From Oehlia diaphana (taxonomy: Eukaryota > Glomeromycota > Glomeromycetes > Glomerales > Glomeraceae), in contig QZLH01000032.1 of assembly GCA_003833135.1 (NCBI GenBank), forward strand, positions 168,814-181,658: DNA of 12,845 nucleotides, in the 5' to 3' direction. The notes under the pieces were generated by a model. It searched no databases, was not told the DNA's origin, and saw nothing but the letters and a program-made list of their open reading frames with translations. Of this stretch, positions 1 to 8,520 are shown in pieces. The position numbers were made by a program, and so were the translations under genes. Each line of letters starts with the position of its first letter. Position 1 is the first letter of the stretch.

Positions 1-807
1 CAACACATTCATTGCATATTCATTACCATTTTCTGCTGCTTTTTGATACCAATAAAAGGCTTTTTCTAAATTCTTTTCTGTTCCTTCTCCATTTTCATAA
101 CATATGGCCAACTCAATCATTGCTTTTTCATTACCATTTTCTGCTGCTTTCTGATACCAATGAAAGGCTTTTTCTAAATTCTTTTCTGTCCCTTTTCCAT
201 TTTTATAATATATGGCCAATACATTCATTGCTTTTTCATTACCATTTTCTGCTGCTTTCTGATACCAATGAAAGGCTTTTTCTAAATTCTTTTCTGTCCC
301 TTTTCCATTTTTATAACATATGGCCAATACATTCATTGCTTTTTCATTGCCATTTTCTGCTGCTTTCTGATACCAATAAAAGGCTTTTTCTAAATTCTTT
401 TCTGTTCCTTCTCCATTTTCATAACATGTAGCTAAATTAGACATTGCTTTTTTATCACCATCTTCCGCTGCTTTTTGATACCAATAAAGGGCTTTTTCTA
501 AATTCTTTTCTGTTCCTTCTCCATTTTTATAGTGTACAGCCAAATTATTCATTGCACCAGTATAACCATTTTCTACTGCTTTTTGATTCCAATAAAAGGC
601 TTTTTTAACATTCTTTTCTGTTTCTTTTCCATTATAATAACTATTGGCTAAATTAAACATTGCTGTTTCATCACCATTTTCTGCTGACCTTTCTAAAGAA
701 TCAATACGTTCTTTACATTCTTTAGTAAATGGTTCACAACAATTTTTGGTATTTATTGTATCAGTATCTTTATCTGAGATATTTAAATTACTAAGGTTAG
801 TTCCCAT
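1..807 (-). CDS. Sel1-repeat (SLR) protein, N-terminal 269 residues, partial
   Basis: The minus strand is open from an ATG at 807-805 to the window edge with no stop, giving 269 codons of a protein that continues to the left. After about 40 non-repeat residues (hydrophilic, Asp/Asn/Thr-rich, Cys pair at 23-24) it is built of 36-residue Sel1-like repeats. The conserved AM(N/S)xL motif falls at residues 85, 121, 157, 193, 229 and 265, each followed by Y-x-NG-(E/K)-GTEKN-LEKA-(F/L)-x-WYQKAAE(N/D)G. Sel1 repeats are TPR-like helix pairs that form solenoid scaffolds for protein-protein contacts; in fungi they occur in signalling and ER-degradation adaptors, often beside kinase domains. No catalytic domain is visible in this part, so the partner is unknown. 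There is no signal peptide or membrane segment. The start is chosen because the upstream sequence (808-900) is homopolymeric; G at +4 is favourable, C at -3 is weak. Confidence 0.92.
   Translation of the reverse strand, partial: MGTNLSNLNISDKDTDTINTKNCCEPFTKECKERIDSLERSAENGDETAMFNLANSYYNGKETEKNVKKAFYWNQKAVENGYTGAMNNLAVHYKNGEGTEKNLEKALYWYQKAAEDGDKKAMSNLATCYENGEGTEKNLEKAFYWYQKAAENGNEKAMNVLAICYKNGKGTEKNLEKAFHWYQKAAENGNEKAMNVLAIYYKNGKGTEKNLEKAFHWYQKAAENGNEKAMIELAICYENGEGTEKNLEKAFYWYQKAAENGNEYAMNVL
10..690 (-). repeat. 108-bp tandem repeat encoding Sel1 units
   Basis: The same 108-bp unit recurs in register with starts at 10, 118, 226, 334, 442, 550 and 658 (plus-strand word CATTGC at most copies). 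The copies at 118-225 and 226-333 differ at one base by my alignment (a T/C difference in the TATATGG/CATATGG segment, changing Tyr to Cys). Copies near the gene start (550 and 658) are more diverged. The pattern points to recent unit duplication or gene conversion in the downstream half. The plus strand is also open for long stretches here, but this is a shadow of the repeat. Confidence 0.92.
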
Positions 808-900
808 TTGGTTATTTTAGAAATTTGTTTTATTGAAAAAATTTTTTTAAAAAAGAAAATTTTTTTTTTTTTTATAAATTTTTTTTTTTTTATTCAATAT
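808..900 (-). promoter_or_regulatory. Likely 5' leader and promoter of the Sel1 gene
   Basis: Immediately upstream of the Sel1 start codon lie long A/T homopolymer tracts (about 855-893) and, on the minus strand, a TTTATAAA word at about 872-879, some 65 bp before the ATG. This is compatible with a TATA-like element between poly(dA:dT) tracts, which keep fungal promoters free of nucleosomes. It is inferred from composition and position only. Confidence 0.3.
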
Positions 901-1660
901 ATATGCCATGAATGAGTTACTAAAAAGGAATATTTAACCGAAAGTAGAAGTTACAATAAAAAATGATTTTTTTGGGGGTCATATTTTTTCCGATGCACTG
1001 ATCTGCATTATACCAAATTCTAAAAAAAAGGTTTCTATTGTAACAAGATTGGTATTTCAGTATAGTTGACATACGCAAAATTTCAAACAATATATATATT
1101 TTAATATCCTATTATTTAAATAAACTTAAACAAAAGCTCTATTTAAGCAGAATCTAAATAAAAAACGTTAATTTAAAAATAAACAAGTTTAATTTTTGAA
1201 ATATTTTAAGATTATTATTAGGAACATTTTTATCATCATGTTCTTAAATGGGTATGAATTGAATATTTTCACAAATAAAACTAATAAAACTTATTATATA
1301 GGTGTACAAAAGTCGTTATATTAATTTGTTATATTGTAATAATTACATTCAATAGTAATTTTCTTATGTTTTCAGAAATTTGATGATACAAAGTATAATA
1401 AATAATTATTATAAATTAAGAATCCTGTTATACTCGCAAATATACTTGCAAATACACAAATAGTGTTAAAAAAAGAATTTTTTTTTAAAAAGATTTTCTT
1501 GGTATCATGACTATCAATAGATATTCTAAATTTAGATTTGATCATGTGCTATTACGTAATTCTAATTTGTGTATTAATTAAATTTGAGAAAAAAAATCCA
1601 AAAAATTCTAATGGCAAATGTTACCACCGATTTTATGCAATACGTCAGGTAGTAGCAGAA
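901..1660. other. AT-rich stretch without a supported gene
   Basis: Stops occur densely in all frames. The only points of note are a small dyad, ATGCA-6 nt-TGCAT, near 994-1009 and a 13-codon ATG-led reading stretch at 1611-1652 (starting MANVTTDF) that ends in two consecutive TAG codons. The latter is too short to call. Nothing else is seen. Confidence 0.6.
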
Positions 1661-1684
1661 AATAAATAAGGATCGGACAATAAT

Positions 1685-1935
1685 CGATAGATAAAATAAC
1701 GTTAATAAACTGGTGGTAGGTAAATTAAGATGTGTATTCGTCAGTAAAGAACAATCGATGGATGACCAATGACGTAATTAAAAGTGTATATATAAAAGAT
1801 AATAAACAGATAATAATAAATCGTGTACAATTAACAAGCGATATTTATGAGAAAAGTTAATAAGCGATAATAAACGATGTAAGTTTTTATAAAATTGATA
1901 ACAATCGCAATATGACTATTAAACGATAACAAGGT
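1685..1935 (+). other. GATAA-rich patch
   Basis: The pentamer GATAA occurs six times on the plus strand, at about 1690, 1798, 1809, 1866, 1897 and 1925, with no TTATC noticed in the same interval. Several copies extend to GATAATAAA with a following CGAT or CGTG. By base composition I would expect about one. Fungal GATA factors bind HGATAR, so this may be a regulatory cluster, or a decayed tandem repeat based on GATAATAAACGAT. There is no neighbouring gene to support a regulatory role. Confidence 0.35.
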
Positions 1936-2115
1936 TTATTAAGAAATCGAAAATGATCAGCAGGTGCCTTTATTAACAAATAAAAGAAATACAAAATTAC
2001 TGCCTTCTTCGGCGCTCTGTAATATTCGTACTATCCTAACTCTATTTTAATACAAAATCCACACACAATCTCATCATGTTCTAAATCAATCCTTTATATA
2101 ACATCTCAAAACTCG

Positions 2116-2200
2116 GGACAATTATGTCCAAAGAATAATTTTGCCATCTGGACAATTTTGTCCTCCGGCCAATTTTGTCGATCAATCAATTTTGGCGGAA
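2116..2200. repeat. 17-bp minisatellite, five units
   Basis: Five exact-length 17-bp units are laid end to end, starting at 2116, 2133, 2150, 2167 and 2184. The AATT core falls at 2120, 2137, 2154, 2171 and 2188, an exact 17-bp step. The core of unit 3, GGACAATTTTGTCC (2150-2163), is a dyad with 6-bp arms, and unit 1 has a similar dyad with 5-bp arms (GGACA/TGTCC, 2116-2129). Units 2, 4 and 5 are diverged. The array is not coding, since stops occur in every frame. Confidence 0.85.
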
Positions 2201-3370
2201 CTTTCCCAGCCACTCATTAACTAATAATCCGATTCCCGTTAATATATTCATTAGATAAATATTCCAAAATAAACCAAAAATAAACAATATATATATGTAA
2301 ATAAACTACTATAAAATAACCTAAATTAAACCTAAAAGAAAATTAAACTAAAAATTTTCGTAACACAAATAAGATTATTTATTATCCATTAACGTAAACA
2401 ATATAATGCAGATCAATGAAATATAGCCCTAAAAATAAAAATCAACGAAAATTTCTAATTTTAGTTAAAACATGGAGAAAATCGGCAATTAAATTTACTC
2501 AATTTAAACAAATATAAAATCTTATGTTTTGTTTACATGTTCTTATGATAAAATATTTTATTTATTTCAAAGAAATTTTTTTAGATATTAATGTAACTTT
2601 TTGTAATGTAATTTTTTTTTTTTATTAAAAAAAAAAAAAATATTTATGCGTAAATAATTTTTTTTCTGTGACACTCTCATTTCTCTCTTTATGATATCAT
2701 GAATCAAATAATTTATCCGAAATTATTGACAATAAATATCCTTACCGCAGTTACTGTATATTAAGGTTATTATTTGTTTTTAACTGTAACAGGTAATGTA
2801 ATATAAATAATATATATAAATAAACATGTATATATATACACGACCAATACATTCGATAGCTTAATATAAATGTTTAATAATAAACTTAATCAAACTTAAT
2901 CAAGGTTCAATGAATTATCTGTAAGTTTTATGTTACACAGCTTACAGTACGTTAAATTTGTTTCACTATTACAGTTCTTGACTCTGATAATCTGGAATAA
3001 TTGATACGGGAAGAAGCGCCATAAAAAATGTATTAACCAATTTGCAATTAGAAGTTAATTACAAAAAAAAAAATTCTTTAGAAAATATATGGTAAAGATT
3101 TCACCTATACCCTCCACGCGGGCTCCATCTGAATGGTATATAGAAGAACACATACATTCATTACTCTTTTAAAAAAATTAATAAAATTAATGCACTCAAA
3201 AAATTCCGGGCTTTTAAATTTGCTTTACATTTTTTTGCCTCGTTACATTTTTTTTTTTTTTTTTTTTTTTGGCTTATTTTATTGGCTTTTTTTTTTGTCT
3301 TTTGATGATAATACTAAGTCCGTACTCCGAATTATTTTGAATTATTTATTATATTTTCTTTGTCTATTAC
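2201..3370. other. AT-rich stretch without a supported gene
   Basis: Mainly A/T runs, including a T-run directly facing an A-run at about 2607-2641, which forms a long AT inverted repeat, and (TA)n patches near 2810-2840. An open frame at 3133-3480 on the plus strand owes its length to a T-homopolymer reading as Phe near 3250-3270, followed by a duplicated segment. I do not regard it as a gene. Confidence 0.6.
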
Positions 3371-3373
3371 AGC

Positions 3374-3486
3374 ATGCACAGTATGTCGATCGTAGTTACA
3401 TTATCATCTTGAATCTAACCACTTTTGAATTTTTAAACGATGCCACACAATGCATGTCGATCGTATCATCTTGTATCTAACCACTT
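3374..3486. repeat. Local direct duplication around GTCGATCGTA
   Basis: Two diverged copies lie about 66-74 bp apart: copy 1 about 3374-3424 and copy 2 about 3440-3486. Shared words in order are ATGC-CACA, (G/A)TGTCGATCGTA, ATCATCTTG(A/T)ATCTAACCACTT. Copy 1 carries about 8 extra bases between GTCGATCGTA and ATCATCTTG. Each copy contains the palindrome CGATCG. No gene is linked to it. Confidence 0.8.
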
Positions 3487-4075
3487 GTGTATCGCAGTTG
3501 TAAGTACAATTTACTGCATCATGCATATCTATCTATGTAAAATTTAAATCATTTTTTTTTTTTTTTTTTTTGCGAACTTAATTATTTATGGAATTTTTCA
3601 ATGAAATTCTTTTTATTGTTCGCTAGACTTAATTTAATATTTAGTTATGGAATTTTTCAATGAAATTCTTTTATTGTTGTAATTATTTAGTCTAAATGAA
3701 TACAATTATGTTAATATACAATAACATACATGATAAAAAACTTGTATCAAAACAAATAATTGACAAATTTTTAAGGGGGTGAAATGTTTGATGACTGAAT
3801 TTGGAATTGAGATAGGAACGTAGAATCTAGTATACATTTTTTTTTTTTTTTTTTTGGTATTCCGATTTTGTTGGAAAAAAATTAGATTTTTTTATTGTTA
3901 AATAACATAAAGCATATTTTGTACAGTACGCGCGTGTGTACTTTTAATCAAAGAAAAATCGAATGTGCGTGCCGTTATAAAAATACGATAGTTAATAATT
4001 ATTTTTGATTTCTTTTAAATCTCTTTTAAATCATTCAATATTAATTAAAAGCTAAAAATATGATGAATGATGCGA
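3487..4075. other. AT-rich stretch with T homopolymers, no gene
   Basis: Runs of about 20 T occur at 3551-3571 and 3838-3855. Apart from the direct repeat at 3586-3678, I see no coding signal. A patch GTACGCGCGTGTGTAC at about 3927-3942 is the only CpG-dense spot. Confidence 0.55.
3586..3678. repeat. 59-bp-spaced direct repeat
   Basis: A 34-35 bp sequence starting TTATGGAATTTTTCAATG occurs at 3586-3620 and again at 3645-3678. It is identical apart from one T in a T-run. Each copy contains a small dyad, GAATTT-7 nt-AAATTC. The second copy directly follows the intervening 24 bp, so this is a short tandem duplication with a spacer. Confidence 0.9.
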
Positions 4076-4114
4076 CTATAAAATCGACCGTAGAGTCTAC
4101 TGTAAATACTGGCC

Positions 4115-4165
4115 GAACTTATAGTGCGGACTGAAATTAATAATCAATCACGTGATATTGGGTAT
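4115..4165 (+). repeat. Left copy of a diverged inverted repeat (CACGTGA-containing)
   Basis: Reading rightwards, this segment has the words CGAA, ATAGTGC, GG-C-GAAATTA and AATCACGTGA-ATTGG. The same ordered words appear on the opposite strand at 4861-4917, with about three-quarters identity by eye. The two lie about 700 bp apart in opposite orientation, so they could be inverted terminal parts of a non-autonomous DNA element or two fragments of one dispersed repeat. No target-site duplication could be recognised. A short ATG-led frame of 24 codons (about 4061-4135) runs into it and is not called. Confidence 0.55.
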
Positions 4166-4169
4166 AGGT

Positions 4170-4480
4170 TAAAAGTACTTAAAGTTTTTTACAAATAGTA
4201 TAAAGAATTATTCTTTTTGTGAAATAACAATAACAATTTGCATGAAGAATAAATAAATAATTAATAAATACAGTGAAATGTTATTTTTTATATACTTATT
4301 AGTAATTATTCAAATAATAATTAAATTGATCGAGTAATAAAGATTTAATCAAAATATAAAAGGCAATACAAAAGAGATTTAGATCAAGTTTAAACACCAA
4401 TTTATTCTTTTACATAAATTTGGTTTTTGATAGGTTTGTATTTTATGTTGTGCCCAGTGTTGCCAGTGTTATCACTTCAT
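4170..4480. other. AT-rich stretch, nothing recognised
   Basis: Frequent stops in all frames and no repeat or RNA signal noticed. It lies inside the possible inverted-repeat element. Confidence 0.5.
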
Positions 4481-4488
4481 ATATTCAA

Positions 4489-4660
4489 GTCCACTAGACC
4501 GTTTGTTCCACTTTAAGTCCGGTTATCAAAATTAATTAACTAGAACGTCCAGTCAAAGCAAATACAGTAAATTTCAATCCAGTATTATTCAGTCCAGTTC
4601 GGTCCAGTAAATATAATGTATAAATATTTTGCTGCATAAAAACATATTTTTAGTCCGGTT
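4489..4660. repeat. Cluster of degenerate TCC(A/G)GT words
   Basis: The words GTCCACT (about 4489), AGTCCGGTT (4516), CGTCCAGTC (4547), AATCCAGTA (4577), AGTCCAGTTCGGTCCAGTAA (4591-4610) and AGTCCGGTTGG (4652) lie on the same strand within 170 bp of otherwise AT-rich DNA. They suggest a decayed short-period tandem repeat with consensus near TCCAGTTCGG. Spacing is now irregular. Confidence 0.5.
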
Positions 4661-4860
4661 GGAATTTGTGCATCAGACGATCAGATGACCTGACGTGCGT
4701 CACATGTTAAGGTTTAATTATTAATCATTAAATAAGTATTATTTCATGATGGCAGGAAAATTTCCTATAAATCATTTGGTCATTAAGTTTTATGATTTTG
4801 CATTTTGCACGAATAATCAGTGATCGGCGGTAACTCTGGCCAAATTATAACTTTAGTATA

Positions 4861-4917
4861 AAGATCCGATGTCACGTGATTTATAATCTCGTAATTCGGG
4901 CCGGCACTATTGTTTCG
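4861..4917 (-). repeat. Right copy of the diverged inverted repeat, within a GC-richer block
   Basis: On the minus strand this reads CGAAACAATAGTGCCGG, then CCGAATTACGAGATTATAA, then ATCACGTGACATCGGATC, matching the segment at 4115-4165 in order and spacing. It lies inside a GC-richer, CpG-containing block (about 4815-4985) that begins near GTGATCGGCGG and ends with three TCGATT words (4915, 4935 and 4967 regions). The block looks like a fragment of a dispersed element rather than a gene. Confidence 0.55.
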
Positions 4918-4989
4918 ATTTTTTATTCGTTTAATCGATTCTGATCGGATTTTTATTTTGGCGAAATCGATTACAATCCCTAAGAATTT

Positions 4990-6110
4990 AATTTATTATC
5001 ACATTAAAAATACGTAATCCTAAAAATTAGACTTAAACTTATAAAAAAAACTTCATTTAAAATTCTTTATAAATTACAATTTCACATAAATCAAATACAG
5101 TAAGTATAAAATATTCATAAAATATGTGTAGTTTATTTATTTACTTATAGAATAAAAAATAATTTCATCAATAAAAAGTGATTATTATGTGTGCGTTATC
5201 AATGTTATCAATTTACATCTCACAACATATATGAAATAAATTATTCAAGTACAAACTCTATTAATCAAAAGAAAAGGAATAAACAATATTTAAAATCAAA
5301 ATTTTAACTTTTGTAAAATATCAGAGAAAGATCTTAAATATGCAATGTCTACTCTTGTCAGGACTTAGGATTTCTGGGTTATTAACTATCCGCCTAAATA
5401 AATAACAAATCATTAAAATTTTCCAGTTAAGAATAAATAAAAATAAACATATTAATCATTAATAATTCGATATCTGTTAAGCTAAAACACTTTTAAATTA
5501 GAAATTTTAATCGTGAGAATAAAGTGGTTGTAAAACTTATTTCAATTTAATACAATCATATGATGGCTATCACTCAATATAATATTATAATAAAGACAAA
5601 GAGAGGAGATAATATAAATGATGAGAAAAAACTTTAACGTAATTTAAATAAATAAACCAAAAAGATGGAAAACTAACTAATTTAATAAATTTAATAATAA
5701 TCTTTGATTTGCCTGCAATATAAGAAATAAAATGAGTTTGTTGCAATATTATACAGCTTAGTTCAATAGATAAATTTGGAAATTATTAAATTGTTAATAA
5801 ACTTAACAGCAGCAGAAAAAGTTGAATGTACTTTGAAAATATTTTTTTCCGATTTACGTTTTCCCTATTTACACATGAACGACATAAGTGTAACATGAAT
5901 CGACAAATAATTACTGTGTCAAATGTTAGTATACAGAATTGAATTTTAAAACAATTATTTTTTCTTTACTGTAATTACTTGTATGTTCAAAAGCTTAAGA
6001 AAGTTTATTTATTTCTGGCTTTAGATATCCTAAATAAATTAATTCTACAAAAATTTATTATGCATTTGAATGATCTATGATAAAATATATAATTTCTCAT
6101 AATAATTTAT
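4990..6110. other. AT-rich stretch, no gene or structure recognised
   Basis: Dense stops in all frames, with A/T-rich words such as AATAAATAAA throughout. There is no repeat unit, intron-flanked exon or RNA motif that I can defend. It may contain an unseen upstream exon or intron of the broken gene starting near 6114. Confidence 0.5.
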
Positions 6111-6113
6111 TGA

Positions 6114-6734
6114 AAATTTATCATTGCAACAATTCAGGAATTCGAGTGTATAACAAAGCACGTCAACTTCTACAAGGCCATGTTCGGGAAGGTAATAAGG
6201 CCGTATGGATCTTCGTATATATTGTTATATTTTCACAATGAATGTAAGATGATGGAAGCGATTTATAAATCAGGTTGTGGTTTGCAAATGATAAGTCAAC
6301 AAGAACTATTCGGAAAGAAGGAGAAATTTATCTTAAAGCAACCGAAAGAAAAAAAAGGTTCATTTCAAGTCGACAAATATCTCACCTTTGCAAAGGTCGA
6401 ATGACGTTTCAGATGGTGGTGAAGAATTATATTTTGACGCGATAGACCAGAACGTGAATATGGATGTAATACTATCATCAGCAGTTACACGGATACAATC
6501 AACATCTTCATCACATATAGGAAATAGCCGAGAAAATTTGAAGAAATTAGTACTTTTAATAATGGTTTTAGCAAAAGACTACCGTCACGACCTTTAGCGT
6601 CAACGAAATCGTAAAAAGAGAGTACTGATTCGGATGACTCGAATGAGGTGGACGAAGATAATAAGAAGAAACGCAAGAAAAAGAAAATGATTATTACGCG
6701 TGCGGATGTAGAGTTAGATTTAGATTTAGATTAG
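6114..6734 (+). pseudogene. Broken gene: RRM-like segment plus Asp/Lys-rich tail
   Basis: The frame is open from 6114 (after a TGA at 6111-6113) to TGA at 6402-6404. It reads well from 6138, right after a CAG that could be a splice acceptor. The run ITKHVNFYKAMFGKVIRPYG then SSYILLYFHNECKMMEAI resembles the helix-strand half of an RRM fold (FGxV, then an aromatic RNP1-like strand), followed by KK/KEKK stretches. Coding character then moves to the +1 frame at the A-run near 6350-6357 (a one-base excess), giving DGGEELYFDAIDQ up to about 6550. It moves back near 6550-6560, meets a TAA at 6612-6614, and continues as STDSDDSNEVDEDNKKKRKK to a TAG at 6732-6734. Two frame changes plus one stop indicate a decayed gene, although sequencing errors or introns could explain part. 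The RRM-like reading is tentative; an ORF1-type protein of a retroelement or a nuclear RNA-binding protein are both possible. Confidence 0.55.
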
Positions 6735-8375
6735 AGACTACGTTATGTAATGATGAATAAGGATGATCAGGTTTCTATTATGAATTAACGATTCATTGGT
6801 TTATAAAGTCATTGTAGGGTATAACTTACGGCTTTAATAGAGAAAGTTGTATTGAGCCGATAACACAGTTCAACCTGGAGAGACTAACTAGATTTTCTTA
6901 TTCATATAGCAAGTTTTTATTTTAATTTAGGTTTTCTTTTTCTTTTTTTTTTATATCTTTCATTTTAATTTACGATGTATTTAGCATTAGGTGTTTCTTT
7001 TTAGTATATACTAGATACTTTATTTAACGGATGTTCTAGAAACGTCTACATTGTAATAAATTACAGAGCTTAAATATTACAATATTAATAAAGTTATAAA
7101 TTTAAAAAAATATTTGGTACATCAAAATTCTTTTTCTATAATATAAAGTAGGAATTCCAATTTGTCCTAACAATTGCTTAGTTTCGAAATATGAATTTCT
7201 TTTCTGATGTATGAGTTCAAACACATTAGTATAAATCTGCTTATTATTATTCTGTATAATAAATACAGTTACTAAAAATAAGATGGCCACAATAATTTAT
7301 AACTTGTTTAGCAATTTAATTTACGTGCGCTTATTTAAAAAAAAAACACGTGTTTAAATTCAATTAAATTCAGTTTACATGTAATCATGAGAAAATCAAT
7401 GCTCTCAGCAACAATATGTGATAGAGTCTTTCTTTTCAAACACATCAATGTGATTACAAAATTGTGTAAATTGAATATAACAACTTTTAGTAAAAATTTA
7501 ATAAAAATTTTTCATTTTGTAATTTTTTAACTATTAGTTTAATACATCAAACCCTCCATAGTTATAGTATATTTATTAAAACTGAGCCTTCACAATACAC
7601 TAGACTTTTTTTATCTTTCGAAGTGTTGAATTTTTCATATGGTTCAATGGGCTCTATTAATTTTAAAGAATCAAATTTGTGTGATCGGTAGTTTTAATTA
7701 AATTTTACTCTTTAATTCTTTTTTTCAAATTAAAAAGTTCAAGCAATTAATATTATCTCCTGTTTAAAATTAGTTGTATCAGCAGGTGACTTTTCGATCA
7801 ATTATATAGAAAAAATTTCCAGAAAGCAATCAAAAAACAAATTAAGTACAAAACCAAATAATAATATAAATTTATCTCACACATTAATTAAAAAATAAAT
7901 TTATTAAGGAAGAAACAATAAATTATATAAAAAATTAAAATTTTTTGTTAGATTATAATGAAAGGTAAAATTATTCCTTTTAAAAAAAAAACTTTCCCTT
8001 ATATAGTATTATATTAAGCACTAAAATAAAGAATGTATGAACCATTAAGGAAATTAAATTAGAATTAATTAGAGTTCATGTTTAAAGGCTAATAAAATGT
8101 AAAATATATGAAATGTGATTTATTTAAACTAGTTCATTTCTAATAAAATCATGAACTTCGAATTTATAATAAATATTTTTTTAACCATAATAGAGTTATA
8201 AATTAAATTGATAATTGAAAAATTTACAATAACTTAATTGTTTTTTTTCTCATTCTTTTGGTGTGTATAAAAGATAATAAGAAAAATTATTACAAAATAG
8301 ATTATGAAGAGAAAAATTTTTTTAAAAAAATCAGATATTAAACAAAATATACATGTAAAATGATTATAATACAGT
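6735..8375. other. Long AT-rich stretch, no supported gene
   Basis: The first part could be the 3' flank of the broken gene upstream, with AATAAA words near 7056 and 7085. A 62-codon minus-strand frame at 7102-7290 has a hydrophobic start but no other coding sign and is left out. A 12-bp perfect palindrome AAACACGTGTTT lies at 7344-7355 (E-box/G-box core). The remainder is low-complexity A/T DNA. Confidence 0.5.
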
Positions 8376-8379
8376 AAAT

Positions 8380-8520
8380 CGTGTATCTCGTGTATCAGGC
8401 AATATTAAATCACGGGATACCGGTTAAATCACTTATTCGGCACTTCGAGCCGAATAAATTTGATTGGTTGATCTCGGATTTCTGCGGAGCCTTGATCAAC
8501 AAATTAAGTTATTCGCTGAA
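8380..8520. repeat. GC-richer structured block with nested inverted and direct repeats
   Basis: Within about 140 bp lie a tandem CGTGTATC pair (8380-8387 and 8389-8396), a direct pair TTAAATCAC (8405-8413 and 8424-8432), a perfect 9-bp hairpin TTATTCGGC/GCCGAATAA with a 7-nt loop (8433-8457), and a second stem GTTGATC/GATCAAC (8467-8473 and 8494-8500) with a 20-nt loop. The outer sequences TTTGATTG and CAAATTAAG extend the second stem imperfectly. ATTGG (an inverted CCAAT) is at 8463-8467. The block could be a promoter remnant or a miniature element; no coding frame runs through it. Confidence 0.65.

Noticed and set aside
12..431. Plus-strand 139-codon frame with repeated Phe/Leu/His units
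   Set aside because: It is the antisense shadow of the Sel1 repeats. The minus strand gives a known repeat family in every unit.
10..690. CRISPR-like regular repeat
   Set aside because: There are no spacers. The 108-bp units are contiguous and encode 36-residue Sel1 repeats.
1611..1790. MANVTTDF reading and protein-like words after it
   Set aside because: It has two TAG codons after 13 codons and more stops following. A reassigned genetic code is not supported by the intact genes in this window.
3133..3480. Plus-strand 115-codon frame
   Set aside because: A long Phe run comes from a T-homopolymer, and the end runs through a non-coding duplication. No conserved feature is seen.
4749..4823. 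24-codon ATG frame MAGKFPINHLVIKFYDFAF...
   Set aside because: Too short and without splice signals or neighbours; random expectation in AT-rich DNA.
6485..6676. Minus-strand 63-codon frame
   Set aside because: It lies opposite the broken plus-strand gene and its Ser-rich reading mirrors the Asp/Lys-rich plus-strand segment.
7102..7290. Minus-strand 62-codon frame with hydrophobic start
   Set aside because: Low-complexity A/T sequence, with no promoter, family resemblance or repeat support. The hydrophobic start is expected from T-rich codons.
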